A stretch of DNA of 64,000 nucleotides from Chamaecrista fasciculata (lineage: Eukaryota; Streptophyta; Magnoliopsida; Fabales; Fabaceae): NCBI GenBank assembly GCA_003254925.1, contig QANZ01042480.1, forward strand, positions 201,393 through 265,392, written 5' to 3'. The translations under genes and the position numbers were made by a program. The notes under the pieces were generated by a model, which saw only the letters and a program-made list of their open reading frames with translations, was not told the DNA's origin and did no database searches. Positions 23,856 to 36,396 of the stretch are shown here, piece after piece (the first letter of the stretch is position 1; each line of letters opens with the position of its first letter).

Positions 23856-24999
23856 GAAGTTGAAGGAATACTACAAAGTACGAAGCTTGCTCAGCGAGTG
23901 TATGTGTGACAGAGAAGGAACCAGACGATGAGAATGAGGAAGGCATACAGAGATGGGCTTAAATGAGGATGTTTGCAACTTTGAAATGGTTGGGGCAGCC
24001 CGGCCCATTTAAATATTATGATATTTATATTTAAGTTTTTTATGTTAATATACATCTAAATAAAATTATGAACAATTTGTACAGATGATCTTTTTTCTTT
24101 GGTCAGAAAAGATGAAATCTTTATTCATGACAGAAACTTAAATATAAATATCATAATATCAACTTACATTTAACAATATTAACATAATCCAAATTACAAT
24201 AGCATAAGAAAATAAAAGAAAAACTTAGGTAACACATTTAAGAAAACTAAAATCCAAATTGAGATTTCTTACACCAAATCATATGCCTACAACATTCTCT
24301 ATAGATCTAAAGCTTTTTATGTAAAAGATAGAAGAGAATAAGGTTGCGTTTGGACCCCCTTTACAGTGCCTTTATCCTCCTTTATCTCCTAGTACTCATT
24401 TAATACCAGATTTACAGTTATAAATATTGTTTGTGTTACCTTTATCTCCCCCTCCTTTATTTTCCTCCTTTATCATTCCTTTATCTCTCCTTTATCTTCT
24501 AAAATTACTAACATATCCCTACTCAACTACCTATAATTACCTACTTTTTACTATAAAATAATAAAATATTCAAAGGGCATATTTGTAAATTGCATATAAA
24601 AATATTTTTTTATTACCCTTACAACTTTCTCTTTCTCTCATCTTTTCTTACTATTTTTTTACGAGCTTGGATCAGTGTGAGAGAAGGGAGGGTCAATTAA
24701 GTGAAACGCAGGGTTTCACTTATGAATTTTCATCCTCCTCTCTCTCCTCTTCTCTCACACTGCAGGCCCTGCAGTGAGTTACCCACTGCAGGGGATCCAC
24801 TCTCTTTTTTTACTCACCTTTCTCTCTCCATCATCTTTTCTTACTATTTCTTTTTATTGCATATAAAGGAGTAGAAAGCGGTGGTAAACTCAAAACACTC
24901 CTTAAGGCTTAAACATCAGCGAACCGCGCCGTTCATCATCATCTTCATAGCCTATACGGCCGTTCAAAGTTCAAACTTCATCACACAGAAGAGAAAGAG
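23856..24999. promoter_or_regulatory. shared upstream region of a divergent gene pair
   Basis: The FES1/SIL1-like gene starts at 23855 on the minus strand and U2A' at 25000 on the plus strand, so these 1.1 kb must hold both promoters. It contains a low-complexity TTTATCTCC-rich tract (24380-24510) and a near-direct repeat, CATCTTTTCTTACTATT, at about 24640 and 24831. It also has short palindromes (GTGAAACGCAGGGTTTCAC, CTGCAGGCCCTGCAG). Whether the promoters share elements cannot be told from sequence. Confidence 0.45.
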
Positions 25000-27563
25000 A
25001 TGGTGAGACTCACTGCCGACTTGATCTGGAAAAGTCCTCATTTCTTTAATGCCATTAAAGAGCGAGAGTTGGATCTGCGAGGTAATCCCTATACTATTCT
25101 CCCTTCTCTTTTCTTAATTAACTTTGTGTTCCTCACTCTTCCTTTTCCTCTTATTATGATATATGAGTTGCTTGCTGTCACCGTGCCATAACCATTTTTC
25201 CTTAATCTTGTCAGGCAACAAGATACCAGTGATTGAGAATTTGGGTGCTACCGAGGTGGGCAAATTTTGCTTCTTTTTTTCCTTTTACTTTCTCCCTAAT
25301 GGTTAGGTTAGGTATTTGAGTTACTTGGGGTACCTTTTTTTTGTTTTTGTTTTATCGTCATAATGTATCTTCTCATTCTATGCCCTATAGCAGCAATACA
25401 AGTCCTTGTAGCTTTAAGTAATGGTTCATCTGGGTGTGGGTAACTTGTGGGTTTCTTTGCATTTGTTCTCTCGCAGGACCAATTTGACACCGTAGATCTT
25501 TCTGACAACGAGATTGTCAAGCTGGAAAACTTACCATTTCTTAATCGGCTGGGTACCCTACTCATTAATAACAACAGAATTACTAGAATTAATCCTAACA
25601 TTGGAGGTATGTTTTGAACTTCATCTCATCTGTTCTCTTCATAACATCATTTTGCTATATGGCAGTATGTTGTAGTAGCTTACTAGGTTACTTTTATTTG
25701 CAGAGTTCTTGCCAAAATTACATACGCTAGTTCTTACGAATAACAGGCTTGTCAACTTGGTGGAGATTGATCCTCTTGCATCCCTTCCAAAGCTCCAGTT
25801 CCTTAGTCTGTTGGATAACAATGTTACAAAGAAACCAAATTACAGGCTTTATGTCATTTACAAACTCAAGTCCCTTCGAGTTTTAGATTTCAAGAAAGTG
25901 AAAAATAAAGTAAGGTTTTCATTTTCACCTTTTTAATTTTTGTTATTAGTGGAATTGCTGTTTTATTCTTCGTAAAGTATGATTTCTTATGTATTATGAT
26001 ATTGTCTGGACTCTGGAATCTAGAAATTCAGTATTTTGAACTTAAAATGCAAGCACACTTCCAAGAACCAAGTCCCATTGTAGAAATGTTATTTCATGTA
26101 GCTGTAGCATGTGAAACATACTTTATCTTTCAGCTTCAGGACTTTCTTTGCTTTAGCTCCAATAGATTATGTCTTGAAATTATTCTTGGGGGTATATGGA
26201 GGGACTGTTTCATTACATTACAAGAGAATAGAGATTGAAATGTTCACAATGGTGAATGATGTGATGCCGGGTTATGGCATGTATTTCTGATTTCCATTTC
26301 TCCCTCCTGTTCAATTATATGGCCGCCTTATTATAGTCTTTCAAAATGAATAGGAGAGGATGGAAGCCAAGAGCTTATTTGCTAACACAGAAGTTGAAGA
26401 GGAAGTTCAAAGAATACCAGCTAGGGTGGTTTCACCTGCTGAAACTCCTAATGTTTCAGAGGCTACAGAAGAACAACAGACACCCAAAGTAGTTGCTCCT
26501 ACACCAGAGCAGATTATTGCTATTAAGGTATGATGATGATAAGTTGGTTCATCTATGCTTGACTTCCTTCCGTCAGATTTTTGTAGCAAGTTGCTAATTC
26601 TAGCTAAATATGGTTTCTCATGTTTCTCCTGTATGCAGGCTGCCATTGTGAATTCACAGACTCTTGAGGAGGTTGCGAGACTCGAAAAGGTGCTTACTTT
26701 TAAAAATTCTCTTAAATCCTAAATTTTATCATTAACTTTGTACTTCAATTTTGATATTATCATACAAATAAAATAATTGGATTGACCTGTTACACCTAGG
26801 GCTCCCTCCAATTGGAATTGCAATCAACTGATGTTAGAGTGTGGAAATACATTTTCATCTTTTTTTATTTGTGGGGATCATTTGGTGGCTTAGAGTGTGT
26901 TATAGACTTTGATTATTGCCATTGTGCTGACAACTGTTTGATCACTTGCAATTTAACAATGTTCTCTTAATCACCTCTACAAATGGCTAAAAGGAAGGAA
27001 ACCATTGTGGAGATGGGTGATATCAGCTACTATTTGCTGTCTTGACAGTGTTATATATTTAACTTTCTCTTTTTTTGGACATCATCTCCTCTAAGTTTTT
27101 TTTTTTTTTTTATTAATGGAAATCTGGATGATCATGGGTTGGCTATGAGTAATAAATTATAATCCCTATCTTTGAACGCAAGCAAGTAATAGAATTAATC
27201 TTTGTTTCCATTTAACTTGTGGATGGCTGGATGCATATCTGTTAACCTGAGAAACCACTCTCTCTGGATTCAAACCCTTCATTTAATACCCATACCCAAA
27301 ACCTAATGAGCAAATTTGTGGCTAATATGATATGGGCATTTTGATCATCCTTAAATTGAAGCTTTTATAATTATATAATGATTGATATGTCTTGTTGGGA
27401 ATTTTGTTTGCAGGCACTGAAGTCTGGTCAGCTTCCTGCAGATTTCAAAAGCTTGGATGAAAATGTAACGTCGAATAATGTTGAAGAAGATAAGAGTAAG
27501 GATGAGGGTGAATCCAATGATACTGAAGAACAGAGAAATGCTGAATCTGCTCCCATGGAACAG
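25000..27563 (+). CDS. U2A': U2 snRNP protein A' (7 exons seen, last exon unresolved)
   Basis: Exons are 25000-25081, 25215-25255, 25477-25606, 25704-25909, 26354-26527, 26639-26689 and 27414-27563. They are in phase and give 278 residues up to SAPMEQ. The N-terminal half is the leucine-rich-repeat domain of U2A' (LIWKSPHFFNAIKERELDLRG, VDLSDNEIVKLENLPFLNRL, LLINNNRITRINPNIGEFLP, LVLTNNRLVNLVEIDPLASL). The signature FLSLLDNNVTKKPNYRLYVI and an acidic, low-complexity C-terminus follow. U2A' binds U2B'' and the U2 snRNA loop in the spliceosome. After the last sure codon lies a good donor (CAG|GTATCA), so the stop is either read-through (VSIYYLIFLLT*, ending 27599) or in a distant exon. Candidate acceptors sit at about 30686 and 31373. 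Confidence 0.88.
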
Positions 27564-28152
27564 GTATCAATCTATTACTTAATTTTCTTACTAACATAGT
27601 CATTTGGTTCTCTTGTTTTCTTGGTCCAGTAATACATAGCTTAGTTCATTTATCTTGTACCTTTCAAGCTTTTATTTTCAACATTTATGACAAATCAATG
27701 CTTTTCCGTAGTGCTTAGTGAAAATAAACCTAAACTTGGTTTTAGAAGGTCTTGTGGCCTTAAAATGAACTTTTAGTGGGACTGGCTCTCGGCTTAAGTT
27801 CTTTAGAGTTCTCATCATAAGCATTTCTAGAACTAGTCAATTTTCTAGTACACATTCAGTACATGTACAGCAAAACTCTATTGGGTTGTATTTCCTTTCT
27901 CTACTCTAGTCTTTATTTGTTACTTCTCATATGTAGTTCAAGCATGATTGAGCATGGAGTTGGTATGCCTAGGATGTGGGAGTGACACACATTATTTTAT
28001 CATGTCACTGATGGTTATATAGATTTGTTACAATTGAGGGACGAGAAAGAAATATTGAGATGGGGAATTAGAAACATTTCTGAATGCTCAGTCCTCTAAA
28101 ACTTTGAAAGCAAGTAAAAATTTTGGGAAATTATGTTATTGAAATATGAATT

Positions 28153-28517
28153 GGCAAAAGTACTATTTGTACCCTCAAAGTATGCGGTGATATTTAGTTG
28201 CACCCCCCAAGTTTTTTTTGGGTCAATTGTACCCCCAAAGTATGGGGTCAATTTTAGTTATACCTCCAAAGTTTTTTTTAGTCAATTATATCCTCAATGT
28301 TTCACATTTGAGTCAATTGTACCTCCAAAAATACCCCCCAATTTGGGGTACAATTGATACAAAAAAGAAAAGATTGGGGGTATAATTGACTCAAAAAAAC
28401 TTTTGGGGTATAATTGAAACTGGCCCCATACTTTGGGGGTACAATTGACAAAAATAAACTTTGAGGGTACAATTGAAAATGATCGCATACTTTGAGGGTA
28501 CCAAGAGTACTTTTGCC
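28153..28517. mobile_element. Mutator-like MITE downstream of U2A' exon 7
   Basis: This is a 365-bp palindromic element. The left end GGCAAAAGTACTATTTGTAC matches the complement of the right end, GGCAAAAGTACTCTTGGTAC, and both continue into CCTCAAAGTATG and GGTACAATTG-type repeats. AATATGAATT (10 bp) flanks it at 28143-28152 and 28518-28527, with one base of end ambiguity. The 9-10-bp duplication fits the Mutator superfamily. Confidence 0.85.
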
Positions 28518-28800
28518 AATATGAATTTTAACAATTGCAACGTACTTGGCCCTTGGGTACTTGGGTAGTATGGAATGCCTAAGTCTCATGTTGAGTAGTA
28601 AGGGATGTTTGTGAGAGTACTTAAATGCCTTAGTTCTCCCTCTTCAATAGCTAGCTTTAAAAGACATTTCTCCAAAGTCACTTGGGGTCTCATCATTTGG
28701 CCCTCATCTAGTTTGTTCTTTAGCATTTTGATTGTCAATATTCTTTTCAAGAAGTAATAGAAAGTAATCATCAATCCAACAATTCATATTGTTTAGAAGG

Positions 28801-30049
28801 TGAGAAATGTAGAACTTTGTTGATCTCAATACTCAAAAGCAAAGAGCTATACATTATTTATAGTGAGAACATATTATAGGAAAAAGAAATGAAATACAAT
28901 AAAAACTAATATCCCTTAAAATTAGGATAACATATAGGCTAATTCCTAGAGTTAACTATTCCATTCATGAGTGAATAATCCTAATTGATTCACAACACTC
29001 CCCCCTCTTGCTAAAGCTTTTAAGTCATATGCACCAAGCTTGTTACACATGTAATTTATCTAAGGACCTTTGAGAGACTTAGTGTATATATCAGCCGGTT
29101 TAACATTTGAATTGACTAATTAAATAGCAAAACATCCTGATTGAATTTTCTCTCTAATAAAGCTTGAGTAGCAAAACATCTTTGATTAAGTTTTCTCTCT
29201 AATAAAGTGATAATTAATTCCAGTATGTTTGGTCCTTTGTTAAAACACGATATTTGAGGCAATATTTATTGCCCCTTGGTTATTACAAACAAACTTCATC
29301 CTATTTATGTTTCCAAATTTTGACTCATGAAGAAGCTACTTTTGCCATAGAAGTTCACAAATTGCTAAAACCTTTTGCACTAGATCTTTGCAACCACATT
29401 TTTTTTAACTCTTCTGAAAGACTGTTACCTCCAATGAAGATACAAGATCCTGGCGTGGATCACATATCATTTGGTAGCCCAGTGACCCAGTTTGTGTTAG
29501 TAAACCAATGACTTGAGAGTTGCCGTTGTTTTCATATAACAATCTTGAAAATGAAGAGGACTAGGTCTTCAGAGACGACGTGGTAGGTGATGTCGCACAT
29601 GTCACACGCTGGCTCTTGGACAAGACAAAGTTCTAGTTAGGCATTGTGTGGAGGCACACGGCAATTGTGATGGTGGTGGGGGTCCAAGTTTTGGCAAATT
29701 GGTGGGTTTTGAAGATGGTGGTGGGGTGCTTGCTTCAAGAAAAGGTTGGGGAAGTGTGAAAAGCCACAAATAATAGGAAGAAAAGGAAGAAATGGCCGGA
29801 GAGAAACACATGAAGTAGGCAGCTACTATTGAAGGATCACAATGGACTATGATATCCTGAGAAATGTAGTGTACTTCTTTGATCTCAAAGCAAAGAGCTA
29901 ATGGGTATTTATACAAGATAAGTTAACCTATTCTAGGAAAAAAAAATTACAGTAATACTAATAAACCTAACAATTATGCTAACATATTGGTTGATTCCTA
30001 GAGTCAATTATTACATTAGTGAGGGAATAACCTTAATTGCTTCACAACA
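28801..30049 (-). mobile_element. decayed, internally deleted copia element
   Basis: On the minus strand, the 5' LTR is at 29859-30049 and the 3' LTR at 28801-28997. Both run from TTCACAACA at the plus-strand right end to TGAGAAATGTAG at the left. Inside the 5' LTR, GGATATCATAGTCC resembles a decayed initiator-tRNA binding site. Upstream of the 3' LTR are a purine tract (GCAAGAGGGGGGAG) and the tail of copia pol with many stops: CNNQGAINIAS, then KPADIYTKSLKGP, then CNKLGAYDLKALARG. Gag, integrase and most of RT are missing. A 45-bp tandem duplication (about 29125-29210) lies in the RNase H remnant. Confidence 0.8.
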
Positions 30050-31373
30050 TTCCTAATTGGTTTACAACATAAGCTATTGTTAAGATTAAGAATCAAACTA
30101 ATAAATTAGCTAAAACAATGTTTTAAAGCCAAAGTATTCATTGGCAACAGTCAGTCAGCAATAGCTTCATAACATTATGGAACAGTGCAGTATTTTCATA
30201 TTCCCATATTATTTTTATTACTTTTTAATAAACAAAAATACCACAATGTGATGAAATGGTTCCAAAACAAACCACATGGAGTTGAATGACAAAACTTAAA
30301 CCACTTGTCTGCCTGGTGCAAAATGATTTTGGACCAAACCACAAGGGTATATAATCTAGCTCAGTTCCATGGGTTCTTTGTTTACTCCTAATTATATTTG
30401 TTGAATATTCATTTAAATCATGAATTATGAAATTCATCATAATCAATAAGACAGATGTCAGTAATACTCAATAATAAGACATAGATGTTCGTAATACTTG
30501 ATTGTCTGCTTAGTCTGTGGTTTATGTTTGTCTGCCCATTTCTTACACGGCGATTCTACTTTTGTCTTGACTAATATATTTGGATTGACCTGTTTATATT
30601 TGTGTTCCTCAAATGATTCATATAGTGCTTTGTTTCTTTTAATTTTTCTACTTGGTTGTTTGTTTTGCTTCCCTTTTGTTTCACAGCCTAAATCTGGCAT
30701 GTTGAGTCCTTGTGTACCCTGCGTATTAAGACTGCTACTTGAAGTTTTCTCAGATTTCATATACAGCTTAATGAAGCTGAGCATCCAATAAGTTAGTCAT
30801 ATTAGCTTTGAAAAAAATGTCAGGGAAAAGAAAATTACACATGATCTCCATTTAAATATTATATTGACTAGGATGGACCTTCTTCTTCCTTGCAACTTGA
30901 TATGTTAATTGAGCTTATCTTCGTTGCTTTGCTGACATATATTAAGCGTATGAGATGGAGAAGAATGAAGATTTGTAATAGGCATTACATTTTTAGTCAC
31001 TTATCTGCCCTTACTTCATTAATGGTTTTATTTGCGCGAGGGAAAAAGGGAAAGTGACATTTTTTTATTTAGAATGAAATATTGCATTTTTTTTTCTCAT
31101 TTCATTTCCCCCCTCCCAAACAAACCTTTAGCCATCTAGCTTGGTAGATCTTTTTGATAATTCAGAGTCATTTTTTCATTTCTTTATTTCTTTTTCTGCA
31201 TAAATTAAATATTCTAAGCAGTGTTTAAAAGCTTCTCTCATTTTTTGACAGGATTAGAGTCAGAATTCACGCTATTTTGCAGATAGTATCCCTGATCGGA
31301 CTGTGCACATGCACCAGAATTGGAATCTGTGTTATATGTGATATTTAGGGTGTTTCTCTTTCTCCATGTGTAG

Positions 31374-31409
31374 GGAACTGGAGGTTTCAATTCCTCTTTG
31401 TATGGCTGA
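31374..31409 (+). other. candidate terminal exon of U2A' (unproven)
   Basis: A strong pyrimidine tract (GTTTCTCTTTCTCCATGTGTAG) precedes this short segment. Joined after SAPMEQ it would add GTGGFNSSLYG and a stop. A competing acceptor at about 30686 would add a longer hydrophobic tail. Neither matches a tail I can recall for U2A', so this is only a candidate. Confidence 0.2.
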
Positions 31410-32134
31410 CTTAGATGTTAAATCCGACTGAATGAGTCCTTAGGGAAGTTCTTGCCTTTAATTTGCAGGTTTGAAACATGATATGATTCAAGAAATATTT
31501 CTAATCTTCAAATTAGTTATTGTGACCCCCACATGATTAGGGGTTGGTAACGCCAACAGGGTGGAGTTAAGACAGGAAGGGCATCCTCTCCTTTTCATTT
31601 CCATGATTTCTTCTTTGCCTCAGTTGGTTCCTTTCGGTGGAAGGACGAGGGCATCCTCTCATTTTCATCTTGTTTAGAAAGTTGATGATTGAAGGAGAAA
31701 AGAATGAGAGATTAACTTTTAACCTCTCATTCTCTTCCTCCCTTTACAAATTCCCAAAATGCAGTATCTTAGAAGAGAAGCTACCTCCCAAACAAAGAGA
31801 TATATGTCTAACATATTTCCTAAAATTCAAATCTCCTGAACTCATTTATAATTCGAGGTTAATTTTTTGTTTTATCTACTGTTTTTTTAAATAATTTTCT
31901 CAGAATAGTGGCCACTCTTCTCTTTTCTCAAAAAGTCATGAATAACATGACAAGACCCAATGAGAGTACTTGGGTCTAGCTCTTTAATTTAATATTTCCA
32001 GACCCAGAATATGTTAGACTATTGTATTTTTCAACCCACATTAGAAAAGTGATGTCTTTAACATTACTTAAAGACCCACTCGCTTTTTCAACTTTTTTTT
32101 CAGCTTCTCTTTTTTCCTTTGCTCACCCAAACAC
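31410..32134. other. intergenic, no feature recognised
   Basis: Probable 3' flank of U2A' and AT-rich sequence. It holds a short direct repeat, GGGCATCCTCTC, at about 31579 and 31650. Confidence 0.4.
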
Positions 32135-32142
32135 TTCTAAAG

Positions 32143-32931
32143 CAATGTTGTCATAACCGGACCGGACAGTCTGACCGGTTAGACCGCCGACCAAACAAGA
32201 GAGCGAGTGGGTTCGACCCCAAAAACCAAAACACCATTTGGACCGGGAAGAACCGGCAAAAAACCGGTGGTTCACCCAATTTTTTTTTTTTTTCGTGAGT
32301 TCATCTTTCATTCGTTTTTTCGGCGTTTTTGGAGCTTGATCTTTTGAAATTAATCCATGGGAATGATTTTTTATCATGAAACACAAACCCCATCCGAAAT
32401 TTGTCAAAACTGAGCTCTTAACGGACCAAAAAATGGTGTTTATTGAGCGGATGAACAGTGACCCATGGAGGAAGAAGAAGAACAGCATTCTTGCTTCCTA
32501 CTTTGGTGCATTTTGTATTTTTTGTCCATCCCCATTTTGCTAATTTTTCATTTTGGTCCTTTTGCATTGAAAAAAATTGCAAAATCTGAATTGTGGCATG
32601 GCAATCGTATTGGGCCTGGAAGTTTTGTTGAAATGGGGTTCAAGCCTTTGATAGTTTGGAAATCTTCATGCACCAAAGGGCCACTAATTAGCTATGCATC
32701 AAGTATTGGTTATTTTTATAATTGCAACTTAATTTTAATTAATTGCAATTTTGTTTTTGGTTTTAATGACTCCATGATCTCTAGTATTATAGAGGGTTTA
32801 TATTTAATATATTAAAAAAAAAATATTTATTGCGTCATCCGGTCCGACCAATGGTTTGACCGATTCAACCGATCTAACCGTGAATCGAACACTTATCCAA
32901 GTCTATGTCCAGTTTTGTTCTAACAACAGTG
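32143..32931. mobile_element. non-autonomous hAT element related to the one at 6575-10308
   Basis: The left end is CAATGTTGTCATAACCGGAC; the right end is the complement of CACTGTTGTTAGAAC. TTCTAAAG is duplicated at 32135-32142 and 32932-32939. The right subterminal region, read in complement, shares the order GTGTTCGATTCACGG, GGTCGGACCGGATGACGCAA and TAAATA with the left end of the 3.7-kb element. So this copy lies in opposite relative orientation. Open frames inside are not transposase. Confidence 0.88.
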
Positions 32932-32939
32932 TTCTAAAG

Positions 32940-34177
32940 TATACAATGAGTACTTAAATTTAAAATTGAAGTGTTTTTTTTGTGAAAATAAGCTAATCCA
33001 AGCACCCTTAAACAAGTTACAAGCTCATCCCACTTTGCTTCTTACTTGTGAGTTGTGACTTCTTTAAGTTGGACTTCAAACAATCAAACCTAATATGAAA
33101 ATGCACCAAAGTAGCTAATGTAATATTTCAATTTCATAAGATAAAATCAAATAAACATAAAACACAAAGAAATCACACAATTTACCATTGAAAAGTCTAA
33201 AATGTGAATTATTACAAATAAATTCAACTTATGAGCTTTAATAAATATAATAAGATGTCATGAAATGCTATTAGAATATATAACAATAACAATAGTTGGT
33301 TAAATCAACTAAAAGAAGGATAAATTAAATGATATAGAATATAATTAAAAATTTAATCTTTTTTTAAAAAAGGAGGCAATTCATACCAGCTCACTCAAAA
33401 TTAGTGCGCCTCAAGAGGAACAGGTGACTATTGATATTTGATGCAATTTGATTTCTAAATAGTCGCTTTACGGCTACTGCGGCTTGTCTTATCCTCAAAA
33501 GCAACACGTATCGTATTGATGCTATTTCATTTCATTTCTGTTTACCGTTTACACTTTACAATGCAAAATCGCGAATCTGCATTCCCCATCCAGAAAGTTT
33601 TGTCCAAAACTAAAACAATACAAGACCTTCAGAACCTCAGAATATGATTCTCTTCCATTGCTAACAGTCTTCACTTACTTCGCCCAAAAAGAAAAAAACA
33701 GTCGTATTCTCAAATTTGGTATTGGTGTTTTCACCAAACTCACTTTCAAAGTACTATTTGAACTTGATTGTCAACATCCTTAACTGAACAGAGAAAAAAC
33801 TCATCAATAGTTACTCGTAATTTTCATTTCGTTACATTTGGACTTAAAACAAAAGGTATATAACCAAATTCATGGAATGAGAGACTCACTTTCGAGTTCA
33901 ATTTAACTTGATTGTCAATATAGTCCCAACTGGGTAGAGAAATGGATCATCGAGAATAATTCATAGCTTCGATTTCGCCTCATTTGAACTTGAAACGAGA
34001 GATATATGATCATATTCAGTAGTTAGGGACTAATTATAGAACATGTTAGGAAATATTAGGGACCAAAATGAAACTATTGAAAAATATTAAGGATCAAAAT
34101 GGAACAAAAAAGTATTAGATCAAAACAAAATTTGGAGTAAATACTAGGGACTAAAATGAGACTTTGACCTAATATTT
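32940..34177. other. intergenic, diffuse repeats
   Basis: AT-rich, with no gene. The stretch at about 33800-34160 has 'GGGACTAAAATG' and 'GGACCAAAATG' phrases typical of decayed plant repeats and resembles 39830-40200. Confidence 0.4.
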
Positions 34178-34930
34178 TTTTTTCAAAATGTGTCATTTTT
34201 TTTTGTCTACGTGGCATGATGACTAGACATTCCTATTTTTTATTCCACTATGGCATGATGACTGGATTTACATTTTTGAACATAAAAATTGAGTAAACTA
34301 GCAAATCAGTCCCTGGATTTACATTTTTCATCATTTTCATTCATTTTAGTCCCAAATCCTCAAAATAAAATTGTCAAGTGTCCCAAAACTCTTCCAAATA
34401 TTCCAATTTAGTCCTTATAAATATTAAATTTAAGTTTTAGGGTTTAAGGTTAGGGGTTTAGGGTTTTTAATATTTTTAAAGATTAAATTAGATGAAGATG
34501 AAGATTAAAAAAATTTAAGTTTTAGGGTTTTAGGGTTTTTAATACTTTTAAGGACTAAATTGGAATGTCTAAAAGAGTTTTATGACACTTTACAATTTTA
34601 TTTTGAGGATTTGAGACTAAAATGAATGAAGATGATGAAAAAGAAGGGGAATTGAAAATAATGGGGTTTAGGGTTTAGGTTTAGGGTTTTCAATATTTTT
34701 AAGGACTAAATTGAAATGTTTGGAAGAGTTTTGGGACACTTAACTATTTTATTTTGAGGATTTGGGACTAAAATGAATGAAAATGATGAAAAATGTAAAT
34801 CCAGGGACTGATTTGCTAGTTTACTCAATTTTTATGTTCAAAAATGTAAATCCAGTCATCATGCCACGATGGAATAAAAAATAAGAATGACCAGTCATCA
34901 TGCCACGTAGACAAAAAAAATGACACATCA
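34178..34930. repeat. long inverted repeat with arms of about 250 bp
   Basis: The left arm (about 34188-34435) and right arm (about 34680-34930) are near-identical in inverted orientation. For example, GGCATGATGACTGGATTTAC, AACATAAAAATTGAGTAAAC and GGGACTAAAATGAATGAA each recur as complements. The loop contains two to three direct repeats of about 170 bp, each starting with TTTAGGGTTTAGGG-like sequence followed by TTTTTAATATTTTTAA. The right flank holds further 'GGGGCATAA' units. There is no coding capacity, and target duplications were not found. Confidence 0.8.
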
Positions 34931-35089
34931 GTAAAAAAAAAATTGCCACATGGGCATTGAGTCAAAATTGGGGGCATAATTGAAACGTTAGTTTCACATT
35001 GAGGGCACGTCTGAATAAAATGAAACGTTAGGGGCATAACTGAAAATCACTGCAAACGTTAGGGACACGAAAGGGTGTTTTACCATAAT

Positions 35090-35502
35090 TTTATGTAGTA
35101 TTCCAATGTAATGGGCCACGTTGGATTAGTTCGATGGAGCGGACCAAGTCCTTCATTTAATTTTTCTTATTTTTGTGTATTTTTAAATTTTTAGCTTATA
35201 TATATTACTACAAAAAATATTTATACGTTAATAAAATTAATTTTATACAAAAATTTTGTTAAAACTCATCATAGTTTACATATAAAAAATCTTTAATATT
35301 TTTTTTTAAAAAAATACAAACCAAGCCGGGTTAGTGGATGGGTCGGGTTTGTATTCTTCCCTACTTTTCCAGTCCTATTAAACATTATCTAAATTCTTAT
35401 TAACCACAACAAATTGAAAGAGTCAATGGCATAATTTTAACAATACTTGCTAACAACTCCCTTGCCCTGAAAAAGAATACTTTCTAACATAAGTCTAAGT
35501 AG

Positions 35503-35534
<32 letters not shown>

Positions 35535-36396
35535 GGTTAGATAAATTTTAGAGTTTGAGAGAGTTATTTGTTTACATTTTAATCTTTATATACGTATATT
35601 TTAAAAATCATTTAATGTTTGTTACCGAAATTTCATCAATATTTTACAAAGTGCTCATTTGGCTAAGCTCTTGGAATATTCTTATTTGAAATGATTTCTT
35701 TTCAAATAAAACTTTAGGTGGAAAAACTTTCTAATATGAGAGATAATTGTGTGTTTGGTTAATTTCTTGAAAAAGAAAAAGATTTATTTACTAGAATTAC
35801 TAAAAATAAAAAAAACTATGTGGTAGGTAAAAAATCTCGAGGTAAAATGATTTTGTCAAGGTATAACTATTTTCTAAATAAAGCAATTTTCTGATTTTTC
35901 TTCTAAACAGAAAAACTAAACAAGTCATTGAATTGATAAAAAAAATATTAGTTCCAATAATTCCATTAATCTAATTGTAGTTGACCTTTGGTCCAATTTT
36001 CTCCTCTTTAATTTGTATCAACCCAAAAATGGTTTTTTTTAACCAACTACATGGAATAAATGAGAATTTTTATCTGATTCCTTTTATGATTATAAATTAT
36101 TATTGTTTGGCAGCATTTTTTCTTTAAAGACGAAAACCTCTATTCAGAAAGGATCTTGTACTTTTATATATTGATTAAAAATATCAGCAAGAATAAATCT
36201 AAATAAAATGAGACAATGATTAAAAAAAAAAGAGAAAAAATAGAGGGGATCAACGTATAATTTTCCTCATAATTGAGGTTCAATAATTTTATCATGTATC
36301 ATGCTTTTATTAAAGATTTTTATAACAAATATACCATAAATCTCATACGGTTATACCACTCTAGTCTTTTCCAAACATATTTTGCATTGCAAATCA
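35090..36396. other. intergenic, no feature recognised
   Basis: AT-rich; (TA)n at about 35511-35534. No gene. Confidence 0.5.

Noticed and set aside
30458..30784. Minus-strand open frame of 108 residues, Lys/Ser-rich
   Set aside because: The plus strand here is a long pyrimidine-rich tract, which in complement automatically yields Lys/Glu codons. No domain is recognisable.
32465..32815. Plus-strand open frame of 116 residues
   Set aside because: It lies wholly inside the non-autonomous hAT element and has no transposase motif.
34430..34700. TTTAGGG runs suggesting an interstitial telomere array
   Set aside because: Only a few scattered, imperfect units occur inside tandem repeats of about 170 bp, so it is not a telomeric array.
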